Origin: Rossellomorea sp. y25
Lineage (GTDB): Bacteria; Bacillota; Bacilli; Bacillales; Bacillaceae_B
DNA length: 64,000 bases
Direction: 5' to 3'
Assembly: GCF_038049935.1 (NCBI RefSeq)
Contig: NZ_CP145886.1
Span: forward strand, 3,294,501 to 3,358,500
The translations under genes and the position numbers were made by a program. Shown in pieces: positions 18,792-27,836 of this stretch; the first letter of the stretch is position 1, and each line of letters opens with the position of its first letter. Under the pieces are notes generated by a model. That model did no database searches. It saw nothing but the letters and a program-made list of their open reading frames with translations, and was not told where the DNA came from.

Positions 18792-19172
18792 TTATTTCAC
18801 TTTTGTCAATTCACTATCAAGCTTCTGATAATAATGGCTGATCTGCGCTTTTAACACCGTATATGTACCAAAGACCTTCCCTTTGTCTGCACTCACCTTG
18901 AAATCGACTGCCGTTTCAAAAGGCCTTACGGTGATGACTGTTGCGACGATGAACAGTTGGGGAGTCCCATTTTTACGAACCGTGATTTCCCCTCTGTCCT
19001 TAGACTGGGAAATCACCTCATATTCAGAGGATGAGAATAACTCTAGTACTGCATTAAATGCACCTTGATGCATGGATTTATAATATCGTGATTGCAGGTC
19101 TTTATCTTCGTGCTTATCAGATGTCTCACATTCTGATTGAAATCGTTTAAACAGGGTACGTATTCCGCTCAT
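18792..19172 (-). CDS. Conserved cytosolic protein of unknown function
   Basis: A 126-residue soluble protein without signal peptide or membrane segment. I do not recognise a domain; the sequence alternates charged helices at the N-terminus ([20 protein letters not shown]) with a beta-rich middle ([40 protein letters not shown]), suggesting a small alpha/beta fold. It lies between speD and nrdR. RBS GGGAGGAACTTT precedes the ATG, and codon use looks like that of its neighbours, so it is a real gene. No function is proposed. Confidence 0.8.
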   Translation of the reverse strand: MSGIRTLFKRFQSECETSDKHEDKDLQSRYYKSMHQGAFNAVLELFSSSEYEVISQSKDRGEITVRKNGTPQLFIVATVITVRPFETAVDFKVSADKGKVFGTYTVLKAQISHYYQKLDSELTKVK

Positions 19173-19262
19173 ATAAAGTTCCTCCCTTTATTTACCCTTA
19201 TTTTACACGAAAACCGCACGAATGAAAATTCAAAATCAATTCCTTTACAAAAGCACAAAAAA

Positions 19263-19289
19263 AGAGATGCATCCAATACGCATCTCTTC
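19263..19289 (-). terminator. Terminator of speD
   Basis: On the minus strand AAGAGATGC and GCATCTCTT pair across an eight-base loop and are followed by TTTTTGTG, 15 bases after the speD stop. Confidence 0.85.
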
Positions 19290-19303
19290 TGAGTTATTTT
19301 CAA

Positions 19304-19684
19304 TTAAAGGGCTTGTGCCTGAGACTTCTTCACTTGTACCGGACCCATACCACGTGGCAATTCGATTGTTTCACGCGTGTCAGCACCAAGAGCATCTGCA
19401 ATATATTCAGCAGCGATGTTAGGATCTAAATCACCGCAAGTATATACATCTATACTGGCATAACCATGTTCAGGAAAACTGTGAATAGTCAGATGTGATT
19501 CTGAAATGATCACAACTCCACTCACACCTTGAGGAGCAAATTTATGGAAAGCTACCTCACGAACCTCTGCACCTGATTTAAGTGCAGCATCGACGAATGT
19601 TTTTTCAATTCCTACTACATCGTTTAATTTTTCAAAATCGCAACCCCATAATTCCGAGATTACATGACGACCCATTGTTTCCAT
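19304..19684 (-). CDS. speD: S-adenosylmethionine decarboxylase proenzyme
   Basis: A 126-residue pyruvoyl enzyme that makes decarboxylated SAM for spermidine synthesis. The self-cleavage site lies in [18 protein letters not shown]: cleavage before the serine of ESHLTIH generates the pyruvoyl group. [22 protein letters not shown] at the N-terminus and GMGPVQVK at the end match Bacillus SpeD throughout. Single-gene unit with a long leader (about 150 nt from the predicted start site) and its own terminator. Confidence 0.97.
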   Translation of the reverse strand: METMGRHVISELWGCDFEKLNDVVGIEKTFVDAALKSGAEVREVAFHKFAPQGVSGVVIISESHLTIHSFPEHGYASIDVYTCGDLDPNIAAEYIADALGADTRETIELPRGMGPVQVKKSQAQAL

Positions 19685-19746
19685 TGAGTGTTTCCCCCTT
19701 TGACATAATTTTTTTCGTCAAAATGAACGTGTCCTTTGGCAAAATC

Positions 19747-19802
19747 TTAACTACCACGGGGGAAAGTTAGTCCGAAGAGGTCCTAACCCTTTAAGTAGTT
19801 AA
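19747..19802 (-). promoter_or_regulatory. Two-tier hairpin in the speD leader
   Basis: Perfect 8-bp outer arms TTAACTAC (19747-19754) and GTAGTTAA (19795-19802) enclose an inner hairpin with arms GTTAG (19766-19770) and CTAAC (19783-19787). It lies wholly in the predicted 5' untranslated region of speD. A regulatory role is inferred from position only. Confidence 0.5.
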
Positions 19803-19840
19803 ATCAGTATTCATTTGCTAATAAGAAGTTCACGAAAAAT

Positions 19841-19869
19841 AGTATACTTTGTTTAAAACTGTTTTGCAA
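19841..19869 (-). promoter_or_regulatory. Sigma-A promoter of speD
   Basis: TTGCAA (-35, 19864-19869), 17 bp, TATACT (-10, 19841-19846). Predicts a leader of about 150 nt before speD. Confidence 0.7.
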
Positions 19870-19978
19870 TAAATTTTTATAAACTTTTTTATATGGGTGG
19901 ACGATCGGTTGATTGCAACGAGATTATGCGGGTTATCACCCAAAATAGTAAAGTGAGTTTTGGATTATGTTCTAAATG

Positions 19979-20112
19979 TTGACCGTTCCTTTTCGCTCCA
20001 GGCACTTGCTTTCCGCGGGGCGGGCGGTGAGCCTCCTCGGCTTCGCCTGCGGGGTCTCACCTGTCCCGCTATTCCCGCAGGAGTCAAGTGCCTTCCGCTA
20101 CAATCCACTCTG
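19979..20112. repeat. Long hairpin repeat, copy 1 (downstream of gapB)
   Basis: A 134-bp GC-rich imperfect inverted repeat with outer arms GGCACTTG / CAAGTGCC, inner arms GGTGAG / CTCACC and a GGC-TTC-GCC tip. It is the same element and same orientation as the copy at 21544-21678. Elements with CCGCGGGG and CCCGCAGGAG blocks recur between genes in Bacillaceae. Not coding. Confidence 0.9.
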
Positions 20113-20259
20113 GGATGCTACACTTTTTCTAATTATACTTTTTGATAGATAAACATAAAAAAGCTCCTTTGCAGAATTTGTTCCTAAAATATTTAATACA
20201 TCCCCATTAAATAAAGTGTTCTATACCATCATTCTTAAAAAGCGAAATAAAAGAAAAAA

Positions 20260-20281
20260 AACGCACCTGGAAAGGTACGTT
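20260..20281 (-). terminator. Terminator of gapB
   Basis: On the minus strand AACGTACCT and GGTGCGTT pair and are followed by a run of eight T residues, about 35 bases after the gapB stop. Confidence 0.8.
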
Positions 20282-20315
20282 CTAAGGATGATGCTTATTG
20301 TTTATGTTGATTCTT

Positions 20316-21344
20316 TCAAACGTTGACTTCTTGTTTTGCGTTCATTTTTGTTGCTACGAATTTAGCCAGATCGACGACGCGGCATGAATAGCCCCACTCG
20401 TTATCGTACCAGGCAAGTACTTTCACTTTTCGATCTCCCATTACCATCGTGGATAATCCGTCGATGATCGCTGAATGAGGATTTGTATTAAAGTCGATCG
20501 AAACCAAAGGTTCTGTTGTGTATTGCAGCACTCCATGTAAAGAACCAAGAGATGCTGTAATAAATGCTTCGTTGATTTCTTCTACTGTTACGTCTCTTTT
20601 CACATCTACAACCAGGTCCACTAGTGAAACATTTGGTGTAGGGACACGTAATGCCATTCCGTGAAGCTTGCCGTTTAATTGAGGCAGAACCAATGATAAT
20701 GCTTTTGCTGCACCAGTCGTTGTCGGGATGATCGACTGGCCGCACGCTCTCGCTCTTCTCAAATCTTTATGGGGATTATCAATATTTTTTTGGTCATTTG
20801 TGTAAGCATGGACTGTCGTCATAAGTCCGTTTTCAATACCAAATTGCTCATCTAATACCTTCGCAACTGGTGCTAAGCAGTTCGTTGTACAAGATGCATT
20901 TGAAATCACGCTGTGTTCTTCAATATTTAATGCGCTTTCATTTACACCCATCACAATGGTAACGTCTTCATTTTTACCTGGGGCCGTCAGGATGACTTTT
21001 TTGGCTCCCGCTTCTAAATGCAGGCTCGCTTTGTCTTTTGAATTGAATTTTCCTGTTGCTTCAATGACAATATCAATATCCAATTCGTTCCAAGGTAATG
21101 CTTTAGGATCACGATTGCTTAATAGTAGGACACGTTTCCCGTTGATGATGAGTGCATCATCTTCTGTCACTACATCTGCCTGGAATGTTCCATGATTTGT
21201 GTCATACTTTATTAAATGGGCTAGCGTTTCAGCTGGGTAGCTTGCGTTAATGGCTACAACCTCTAAGTTTTCCTCTAATATTGCTTTTCTGAAAACCATT
21301 CTCCCAATACGTCCAAAACCATTGATTGCAATTTTCGCCTTCAT
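20316..21344 (-). CDS. gapB: Glyceraldehyde-3-phosphate dehydrogenase, gluconeogenic (GapB)
   Basis: A 342-residue tetrameric enzyme. The catalytic cysteine is in SNASCTTNCLAP (about residue 153), with the NAD(P)-binding start AINGFGRIGRMVFRKAI and the C-terminal WYDNEWGYS. At residues 33-37 the sequence is NASYPAETLAHLIKYDTNHG, lacking the aspartate that glycolytic GapA uses to select NAD, which fits the NADP-preferring GapB type acting in gluconeogenesis. Position next to speD and coaE is as in B. subtilis. Apparent CcpN operators lie at the promoter. Two long hairpin repeats flank the gene. Confidence 0.95.
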   Translation of the reverse strand: MKAKIAINGFGRIGRMVFRKAILEENLEVVAINASYPAETLAHLIKYDTNHGTFQADVVTEDDALIINGKRVLLLSNRDPKALPWNELDIDIVIEATGKFNSKDKASLHLEAGAKKVILTAPGKNEDVTIVMGVNESALNIEEHSVISNASCTTNCLAPVAKVLDEQFGIENGLMTTVHAYTNDQKNIDNPHKDLRRARACGQSIIPTTTGAAKALSLVLPQLNGKLHGMALRVPTPNVSLVDLVVDVKRDVTVEEINEAFITASLGSLHGVLQYTTEPLVSIDFNTNPHSAIIDGLSTMVMGDRKVKVLAWYDNEWGYSCRVVDLAKFVATKMNAKQEVNV

Positions 21345-21366
21345 AAATCCGGCTCCCCTCTATATT

Positions 21367-21410
21367 AATGTTATACTTATATGTTTATTTGCTAAAAATA
21401 GTATAACATA
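21367..21410 (-). promoter_or_regulatory. gapB promoter with two CcpN-type operators
   Basis: TATGTTATACT (minus strand, 21400-21410) is an 11/11 match to the CcpN consensus TRTGHYATAYW and overlaps the -10 box TATACT (21400-21405). A second, inverted site AATGTTATACT (plus strand, 21367-21377) matches 10/11. CcpN represses gapB and pckA during glycolysis in B. subtilis. The -35 box is weak. Confidence 0.75.
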
Positions 21411-21543
21411 TTTAGAGAATTAGTTAATAAGTATTTTGCGGATTTTTAATGTTTTATTATTCTGACAAATCAGCTTATTGAATGTATATTTTTATGGATT
21501 GGATTCATACATTTTTTCAATGAAATAGATTTTGATTTTAACA

Positions 21544-21678
21544 TTGATCGTTCCTTTCCGCTCCAGGCACTTTCTTTCCGCGGGGAGGAAGTCGAGCCTC
21601 CTTGGCTGCGCCTGCGGGGTCTCGACCTTTCCTCTATTTCCCGCAGGAGTAAAGTGCCTACCGCTACAATCCACTCTG
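21544..21678. repeat. Long hairpin repeat, copy 2 (upstream of gapB)
   Basis: A 135-bp copy of the element at 19979-20112, in the same orientation. Outer arms are GGCACTTT / AAAGTGCC and inner arms GTCGAG / CTCGAC: where the two copies differ, both arms changed together and pairing is kept. It lies between gapB and coaE. Confidence 0.9.
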
Positions 21679-21824
21679 TGCTGATATATGTTTAGTGCCT
21701 ATACATTTGAAAGACAAACACCTTAAAGCCTCTATAGTTACGATTAGAATTTCTCCTATTTACAAATACAAACCAAAAATCAATATTTATCAGCATAACT
21801 ACTAATTATAGTGAGCCATAATAA

Positions 21825-21853
21825 AAAGCCGACAAGAGGTTTCTTGTCGGCTC
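21825..21853 (-). terminator. Terminator of the polA-mutM-ytaF-coaE unit
   Basis: On the minus strand GAGCCGACAAG and CTTGTCGGCTTTTTATT form a 10-bp stem with T-run, about 10 bases after the coaE stop. Confidence 0.85.
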
Positions 21854-21863
21854 ATTTGCCATT

Positions 21864-22469
21864 CTATGGTTTTAGATTCCACTCCACTAAGAGTGCATCA
21901 AGCTGTTCTTTGGTCTCATGTAGAGATCCGTTGTTGTCGATGACTGCGTCGGCAAGGCTTGCTTTATCCTTTAAGGGGAATTGGGAAGCGATGCGGGATG
22001 ATGCGTCTTCACGGTTAAAGTTGTTCCGCTTCATCAGGCGGGATAGTTGGGTTTCTTGATCCACGTATACCACGACTGTGCGATCAACCATCCACGTCAA
22101 ATCACTTTCGAATAAAAGAGGGATATCCATGAAAATCGTGTGTTTACCAGCTGCAATGGCTTCATCTTTATGTGCGAGCATCATGCTTCTGACGGCAGGA
22201 TGAACGATTCCATTCAGCTTTTTTCGTTTTTCTTCAGAGTTAAAGATGATTTGACCGAGTTTTTCCCGATTGATGGTTGAATCGTGATCGTGCAGTATGT
22301 GTTCACCGAATTCTTCCACAATCGCAAGATAAGCAGGCTGATCAACCTCAACCACCATACGGGCGGCAAGGTCGGCGTCTATTATCGTATATCCTTTTTC
22401 ATTTAACATAGTTGAAACTGTACTTTTACCACTTGCAATACCACCTGTTAATCCTATAATGGTTCCCAT
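21864..22469 (-). CDS. coaE: Dephospho-CoA kinase
   Basis: A 201-residue P-loop kinase for the last step of coenzyme A synthesis (phosphorylation of the 3'-OH of dephospho-CoA). Walker A is GLTGGIASGKST near the N-terminus; DADLAARMVVE and MDIPLLFES are the substrate-binding segments; MKRNNFNREDASSRI is the lid. The start is the ATG at 22469, after AGAAAGGAATACG; longer ORF readings overlap ytaF. It follows ytaF by 26 bases. Confidence 0.95.
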   Translation of the reverse strand: MGTIIGLTGGIASGKSTVSTMLNEKGYTIIDADLAARMVVEVDQPAYLAIVEEFGEHILHDHDSTINREKLGQIIFNSEEKRKKLNGIVHPAVRSMMLAHKDEAIAAGKHTIFMDIPLLFESDLTWMVDRTVVVYVDQETQLSRLMKRNNFNREDASSRIASQFPLKDKASLADAVIDNNGSLHETKEQLDALLVEWNLKP

Positions 22470-22495
22470 TATCGTATTCCTTTCTAGCTCAGCCA

Positions 22496-23128
22496 CTAAA
22501 ACCGGAGGATCCCTATAAGGATCAAGAGAACTCCCGGAAGAAATGATACTCGATGAATCCACCGTAAATGAGAGAAGAACTCTCCCATCTTCAATCCTGA
22601 GAATAAGAACGTAAAGCTCATCAACAGGATTGCCAAAGTAAGTAATAATGGCGAGAAATTTAATAACGCGGCACCGATTCCGGCACCGAATGCATCGAGT
22701 GACAGGGCGATCCCAAGCATGAATGCCTCGATTCCCGTAATCGTACCCGATCTATCAAAGTCTGCCGTTAACGGCCTTCTTAAAATTTGAACCACCAGGC
22801 CTATGGATTTGATCTCAAAGTTAATCAGCGTCTTTTCCTGGGATAATACCGTTTCTTTTTCCGGTCTAAAGAACTGGTACAATACGGCCGCTCCTATTAC
22901 AACTAGAATCAGCCCGCCAATTCTGCCAGCCCAAACCGGTGTGATGATGGATCCGATGGTTTGACCGAGCAACATGGCTAACAATAAAGAGCTTGCCGAA
23001 CAAATGGATATGATGCTGATTGATTTTGTAGGGATTTTCACTTTTCGTAATCCGTAGGTTAAACCGGTGCTAAAACTATCAAGACTTACAGCAAACGCCA
23101 GCAGTAATAAGGAGATTGTTTCACTCAT
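22496..23128 (-). CDS. ytaF: Sporulation membrane protein YtaF (MntP-like)
   Basis: A 210-residue integral membrane protein with six predicted helices, built from two related halves that both carry the pattern ALSLDAFGAGI / AVSLDSFSTGL, as in the MntP manganese exporter family. In B. subtilis ytaF is linked to sporulation; its substrate is not known. It stands between mutM and coaE, as in other Bacillus. RBS GGGAGGGCTATT. Confidence 0.9.
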   Translation of the reverse strand: MSETISLLLLAFAVSLDSFSTGLTYGLRKVKIPTKSISIISICSASSLLLAMLLGQTIGSIITPVWAGRIGGLILVVIGAAVLYQFFRPEKETVLSQEKTLINFEIKSIGLVVQILRRPLTADFDRSGTITGIEAFMLGIALSLDAFGAGIGAALLNFSPLLLTLAILLMSFTFLFSGLKMGEFFSHLRWIHRVSFLPGVLLILIGILRF

Positions 23129-23196
23129 CTAATAGCCCTCCCAAAAATCATTACAATACTATATGGTAAGGGCTTATCAGATGTTAAATGTTCTTT

Positions 23197-24021
23197 CTAC
23201 CGTTGGCAATCAGGACAATAGTGAGTCCCTCTCCCTGCAGAAACCTTCTTCTCAATGGGAGTCCCACATTGACGGCACGGCTCTTCTTTCCGGCTATACA
23301 CGTAGAGGTTCTGTTGGAACATCCCCATTTGACCCTGGGAATTCACGTAGGATCGAATCGTACTTCCACCCATTTCAACGGCTTCGGTTAGCGTATGAAT
23401 AATTTCTTTATGCAAACGTTCAATTTCTTCCGTTGAAAGGGATTTTGATTTCCTGTCAGGATGTATACCCGCACGGAATAACGCTTCATCTACATAGATG
23501 TTCCCCAGTCCCACGAGGACCGTTTGATCTAATAATGTAGCTTTCACGATTCTATCTGTCTTGCGCAGCTTCTCTGTTAAGTAGTCTGTTGTAAACTCGG
23601 ATTGGAATGGCTCCGGTCCCAACTGCAGGAGGGGAAGGTGAAGCAACTCCTCCCCTTTCTTGAAAAGGTGCATCGTCCCGAACTTCCGGACATCACGGTA
23701 TCTGAGTTCTGTGTTATCCGTAAAATGAAAGATCACGTGGGTATGCTTTTCAATCGGGTCCCGGCTATCGGATACGTTATACTTTCCCTCCATTCTCAAG
23801 TGAGAAACAAGGGCCACGTCGTTTAAGTAAAAGATCAGGAATTTCCCTCTTCTTCTCATCTCAAGAATTTCCTGCCCCTTCAAGCTATGAACAAACTCAT
23901 CGGGTTCATCGGGGTTTTTAATCATCTTTGGCCAAAAAACCGAGACGTCTTTGATTCTCTTCCCGATAACAAGAAGCTCTAACGTCTTTCTGACCGTTTC
24001 TACTTCAGGCAGCTCCGGCAC
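23197..24021 (-). CDS. mutM: Formamidopyrimidine-DNA glycosylase (MutM/Fpg)
   Basis: A 274-residue DNA repair enzyme that removes 8-oxoguanine and nicks the abasic site. The N-terminal PELPEVETVR has the catalytic proline 2 and glutamate 3, and the C-terminal zinc finger is CRQCGTPIEKKV..GTHYCPDCQ. The helix-two-turn-helix segment LVGLGNIYVDEALFRAGIHP is present. Start is GTG at 24021, behind AGGAGGTGG. It follows polA by 22 bases and belongs to the same unit. Confidence 0.97.
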   Translation of the reverse strand: MPELPEVETVRKTLELLVIGKRIKDVSVFWPKMIKNPDEPDEFVHSLKGQEILEMRRRGKFLIFYLNDVALVSHLRMEGKYNVSDSRDPIEKHTHVIFHFTDNTELRYRDVRKFGTMHLFKKGEELLHLPLLQLGPEPFQSEFTTDYLTEKLRKTDRIVKATLLDQTVLVGLGNIYVDEALFRAGIHPDRKSKSLSTEEIERLHKEIIHTLTEAVEMGGSTIRSYVNSQGQMGMFQQNLYVYSRKEEPCRQCGTPIEKKVSAGRGTHYCPDCQR

Positions 24022-24043
24022 TATGCCACCTCCTTCTCAAACT

Positions 24044-26674
24044 CTATTTCGCGTCGTACCAAGTCTGTCCGTATGAGTAATCGACCTTTAATGGAACCTC
24101 AAGCTCCATTGCATTCTCCATCACTTCAGGAACAATCTTCTTCAGTACTTCGATTTCTTCTTCAGGTGCTTCAAAGATCAATTCATCATGCACCTGTAAC
24201 AATAATCGCGATTGAAGATTTTCTTCTTTTAATCGCGCTGCCATATCAATCATCGCCTTCTTGATGATATCGGCTGCACTTCCTTGAATCGGCGTGTTCA
24301 TCGCTGTACGTTCAGCGAAACTTCTTAAGTTGAAATTACGGCTCGTGATTTCAGGAAGGTAGCGTCGTCGATTCAGCAGGGTCGTCACATACCCCTTCTG
24401 CTTTGCATCCTGAACGATGTCATCCATATACTCTTTTACCCCGGGGAAGCTTTCTAAATATTTCTTAATGAATTCCCCTGCTTCTTTTCGTGTAATATCC
24501 AGGCTTTGAGAAAGACCGTAGTCACTGATTCCGTAAACGATTCCGAAGTTAACGGCTTTCGCATGCCTTCTCATATTGGATGTGACCTCTTCCTTTGCCA
24601 CCCCAAAGACGTCCATCGCTGTTTTCGTATGAATGTCCATATCATTCCTGAAGGCTTCCACTAATTTTTCATCCTTGGCAATATGAGCCAGTACACGCAG
24701 TTCAATTTGAGAATAGTCCGCAGCGAACATGACCCAGCCCTCTTCAGATGGAATGAACGCCTGACGAATTTTTCTTCCTTCCTCAAGTCTGATCGGAATG
24801 TTTTGCAGGTTAGGGTCTGTCGAGCTTAGTCGGCCAGTTTGTGTAAGGGCCTGATTAAACCGTGTATGAATCTTACTGGAATCTTTATGGACGACCTTCA
24901 ATAACCCCTCTAAATAAGTGGATTGTAACTTCCCTAACTGACGGTAATGAAGGATATGATCAATGATTTCATGTTTGGACTGCAGTTTTTCCAATACATC
25001 CGCAGAAGTGGAATAACCGGTTTTCGTTTTCTTGACGACTGGTAAACCCAATTTTTCAAAAAGAATCACCCCAAGCTGCTTGGGAGAATTTATGTTAAAG
25101 CTTTCGCCAGCTTGTTCATGGATATTCTTTTCTAATTCTTCCAAACGGTGAGCTAGCTCATCCTTCATGGTGAGCAAACGCTCCTGATCCACCTTCACAC
25201 CCGTGAATTCCATTTCGGCTAAAATAAGGGCAAGGGGTAATTCTAACTCGGTGAATAATTCATAGAGATCATTTTCTTTCAACTCTTCCATGCATGTGTT
25301 CATTAACTCATGAAGAATGAATGCTTTTCGTGCAAGATGCTCTGATAGAATTTCAGTAGAAGGAATTTTCTGCTTGGCACCTTTTCCATAAACCGCTTCA
25401 TCCGATTCGATAGAAGGCTGACCGTGTCCTTTTGAAATAGAAGCAAAGTCTTCACTCGATTCAGAAGGATTAATAATATAAGACGCTAACAGGAGATCGA
25501 ACTCAATCCCTTTCATGTCAATTCCTTGTCTTTTTAAAGCAACGACGGTTTCCTTCGAGTTGTAAACATATTTCGCTGCGCTTTCGTTTTCAGCCCAATC
25601 CTTAAAGGCTTCAGAATTCAATGCGGTCTCAAGCGTAAAGAAAATTGTGCCTTTCTCATTGTGCAGACTCATCCCGATTATTTCTCCGAGGTGATAATTC
25701 TCCTCAAGCATTTCAATGTATAAAGAACTTTCGTCTGAAAGATGTTCTTCTGTGATGGTTTCAACTATTTCAAAGGAGATATCATCCAGCTCCTGGGGCT
25801 CCTCCTGGGTGGACTCACCCATCTTCTCAAGTAATGAGTTGAATCCGAGATCCCGGTATACTTCCTTTAGTTTTCCTTCATCCATACCATCATAATTCAA
25901 TTCTTCTACTCCGATCTCGATTGGAGCTTCTCTGAGGATGGTCGCCAGCTCTTTACTCATGATCGCTTGTTCTTTATTTTCTTCGAGCTTTTCTTTTAAT
26001 TTTTTCCCACTCACCTGGTCAACGGAGTCAAGCAGCTTTTCAAGGGAATCAAATTCTTTTAGCAGTTTGATCGCTGTTTTCTCACCTACACCCGGCACAC
26101 CGGGAATATTATCTGAGCTATCCCCCATAAGGCCTTTCATATCGATGATGCGATCAGGTGTGATTTCCCACTTTTCTTTAATGTGCTCGGGAGTATACAC
26201 TTCGATATCCGTTATGCCTTTTCTCGTAATACAAACCGTCGTAGTCTTCGAGCTTAACTGTGTTAAGTCCTTATCCCCGGAATACACTTTTACCTCAAAT
26301 CCGTCAGATTCCGCTTGTAGAGAGAGTGTTCCGATAATGTCATCCGCTTCATAGTTTTCTTTTTCATAGCGCTTAATTCCGTAAGCATCCAATAGTTCAC
26401 GGATATATGGGAACTGCTCGGACAATTCTGGTGGGGTTTTTTGTCTGCCACCTTTGTATTCCTTGAATGTCTTATGTCTGAAAGTCGTTTTTCCTGCATC
26501 AAACGCGACTAAAATATGCGATGGTTTTTCGTCTTCCAATATTTTTTGCAGCATGGTGGTAAAACCATACACTGCGTTTGTATGTACACCCTTGTCGTTA
26601 TTCAATAAAGGCAGTGCAAAGAATGCACGGTAAGCAATGCTATTGCCATCGATCAATACTAATTTTTTGGACAT
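24044..26674 (-). CDS. polA: DNA polymerase I
   Basis: An 876-residue repair and Okazaki-fragment polymerase. Residues 1-290 are the 5'-3' exonuclease (MLVAFDAGKTTFRHK-type and EADDIIGTL, GLMGDSSDNIPGVPGVGEKT). Residues about 300-465 are a degenerate 3'-5' exonuclease: the usual DxE acidic pair is not seen (YIEMLEENYHLGEIIGMSLH). The polymerase domain (470-876) has motif A (AADYSQIELRVLAHIA), the O-helix (RRHAKAVNFGIVYG) and motif C (QVHDELIFEAP). RBS AGGAGGTACTTAC. Confidence 0.97.
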   Translation of the reverse strand: MSKKLVLIDGNSIAYRAFFALPLLNNDKGVHTNAVYGFTTMLQKILEDEKPSHILVAFDAGKTTFRHKTFKEYKGGRQKTPPELSEQFPYIRELLDAYGIKRYEKENYEADDIIGTLSLQAESDGFEVKVYSGDKDLTQLSSKTTTVCITRKGITDIEVYTPEHIKEKWEITPDRIIDMKGLMGDSSDNIPGVPGVGEKTAIKLLKEFDSLEKLLDSVDQVSGKKLKEKLEENKEQAIMSKELATILREAPIEIGVEELNYDGMDEGKLKEVYRDLGFNSLLEKMGESTQEEPQELDDISFEIVETITEEHLSDESSLYIEMLEENYHLGEIIGMSLHNEKGTIFFTLETALNSEAFKDWAENESAAKYVYNSKETVVALKRQGIDMKGIEFDLLLASYIINPSESSEDFASISKGHGQPSIESDEAVYGKGAKQKIPSTEILSEHLARKAFILHELMNTCMEELKENDLYELFTELELPLALILAEMEFTGVKVDQERLLTMKDELAHRLEELEKNIHEQAGESFNINSPKQLGVILFEKLGLPVVKKTKTGYSTSADVLEKLQSKHEIIDHILHYRQLGKLQSTYLEGLLKVVHKDSSKIHTRFNQALTQTGRLSSTDPNLQNIPIRLEEGRKIRQAFIPSEEGWVMFAADYSQIELRVLAHIAKDEKLVEAFRNDMDIHTKTAMDVFGVAKEEVTSNMRRHAKAVNFGIVYGISDYGLSQSLDITRKEAGEFIKKYLESFPGVKEYMDDIVQDAKQKGYVTTLLNRRRYLPEITSRNFNLRSFAERTAMNTPIQGSAADIIKKAMIDMAARLKEENLQSRLLLQVHDELIFEAPEEEIEVLKKIVPEVMENAMELEVPLKVDYSYGQTWYDAK

Positions 26675-26856
26675 GTAAGTACCTCCTGTAAAGGCTTCTG
26701 TTTCTATACGTATATTCTATCATGTTGGGGAATGAAAGGAAAAATGGGGCACTTATAATAGGGAAGGAGATTGCAGCTTTCATCTCAGAACTGCGTGCCA
26801 CCAAAACAGAGCTTAGCATATCAGCTATCTTTCAGAAGCCAGCTTACATAAAAAAA

Positions 26857-26891
26857 CTCTTGAAGATTGGATACTTACCCATCTTCAAGAG
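26857..26891 (-). terminator. Terminator of hflKC
   Basis: On the minus strand CTCTTGAAGAT and ATCTTCAAGAG form an 11-bp perfect stem followed by TTTTTTT, ten bases after the hflC stop. Confidence 0.9.
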
Positions 26892-26900
26892 CTTCTTCAT

Positions 26901-27836
26901 TTATTCCGTATATCCCATCAACAGCCTTGCATAAGGGGAGTCGGATGGTAAAATAATGACCGTTTTATCATCCACTGTTTTCTTATATGTTTCCAGTGTT
27001 TTATAGAGGTCGTAGAAGTCGGGATCCTTCGAGAACGACTTGTTGTAAATTTGTGCCGCTTCGGATTCTCCTTCTGCCCTGATGACATTGGCGTCCGCCC
27101 CCGCTTTTGCCAGCAGCTCCTTCACCTCACGATCTGTTTCAGCCGTGATTCTTTGTTTCTCCGCATCCCCCATGGAAAGGTATTCCTGAGCCTTTGATTC
27201 ACGCTCTGAAATCATGCGCGTATAAACAGAGTTTTCATTTGCTTCCGGTAAATCCGTACGCTTCATGCGAACGTCCTGAACGACAATCCCATATCCATCC
27301 CTGTCAAGCAGCTCATTCACCTTGGCAGTCACTCGATCGTTTAAGCTTCCACGTGAAGACTTTTCATCATTGATGATTTCATCATACTCCAGCTGACCAA
27401 GCTCTGACCTGACGACAGAGTAGATGAACTCTTCCATTTTCGTCTCCGCATTGATCACCGTTCTTGCATTCTTGATCATTTTAAGAGGATCTTCGATTCG
27501 CCAGACGGCATAGTTGTCGATGAGCATCCGCTTTTTGTCTTTCGTATTGATTTCGGCTTCCGTTACATCATACGTCATTTGATGCTTAGGTAGGGTTGTG
27601 ACAGACTGAATGAACGGAATCTTATATTTCAAGCCAGGTTCTTTGTCTATTCTTACAACTTCCCCAAATTGACGGACGACTTTATATTCCCCTTCTTTGA
27701 CAATAAAGAGATTTGTAAATAGGAGAAGGAGGACAGCAAGGAGAATGACAAGGAAGATCCCTAGCTTTGTATACCGTTTCCACTCAATCGGTTCCCTTTT
27801 TTTGCGATTGATGTCAAAGACGTTTTGATCACTCAT
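26901..27836 (-). CDS. hflC: HflC-type SPFH/prohibitin membrane protein
   Basis: A 311-residue membrane protein of the stomatin/prohibitin/flotillin/HflK-C class. One N-terminal helix (LGIFLVILLAVLLLLFTNLFIV, residues about 26-47, quoted in part) is followed by the SPFH domain (VVRIDKEPGLKYKIPFIQ) and a long Ala/Glu coiled coil (AEKQRITAETDREVKELLAKAGADANVI split across the heptads). In E. coli HflK and HflC form a cage around FtsH; no ftsH lies nearby here. The ATG at 27836 gives the best ribosome-site spacing and overlaps the hflK stop. Confidence 0.88.
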   Translation of the reverse strand: MSDQNVFDINRKKREPIEWKRYTKLGIFLVILLAVLLLLFTNLFIVKEGEYKVVRQFGEVVRIDKEPGLKYKIPFIQSVTTLPKHQMTYDVTEAEINTKDKKRMLIDNYAVWRIEDPLKMIKNARTVINAETKMEEFIYSVVRSELGQLEYDEIINDEKSSRGSLNDRVTAKVNELLDRDGYGIVVQDVRMKRTDLPEANENSVYTRMISERESKAQEYLSMGDAEKQRITAETDREVKELLAKAGADANVIRAEGESEAAQIYNKSFSKDPDFYDLYKTLETYKKTVDDKTVIILPSDSPYARLLMGYTE

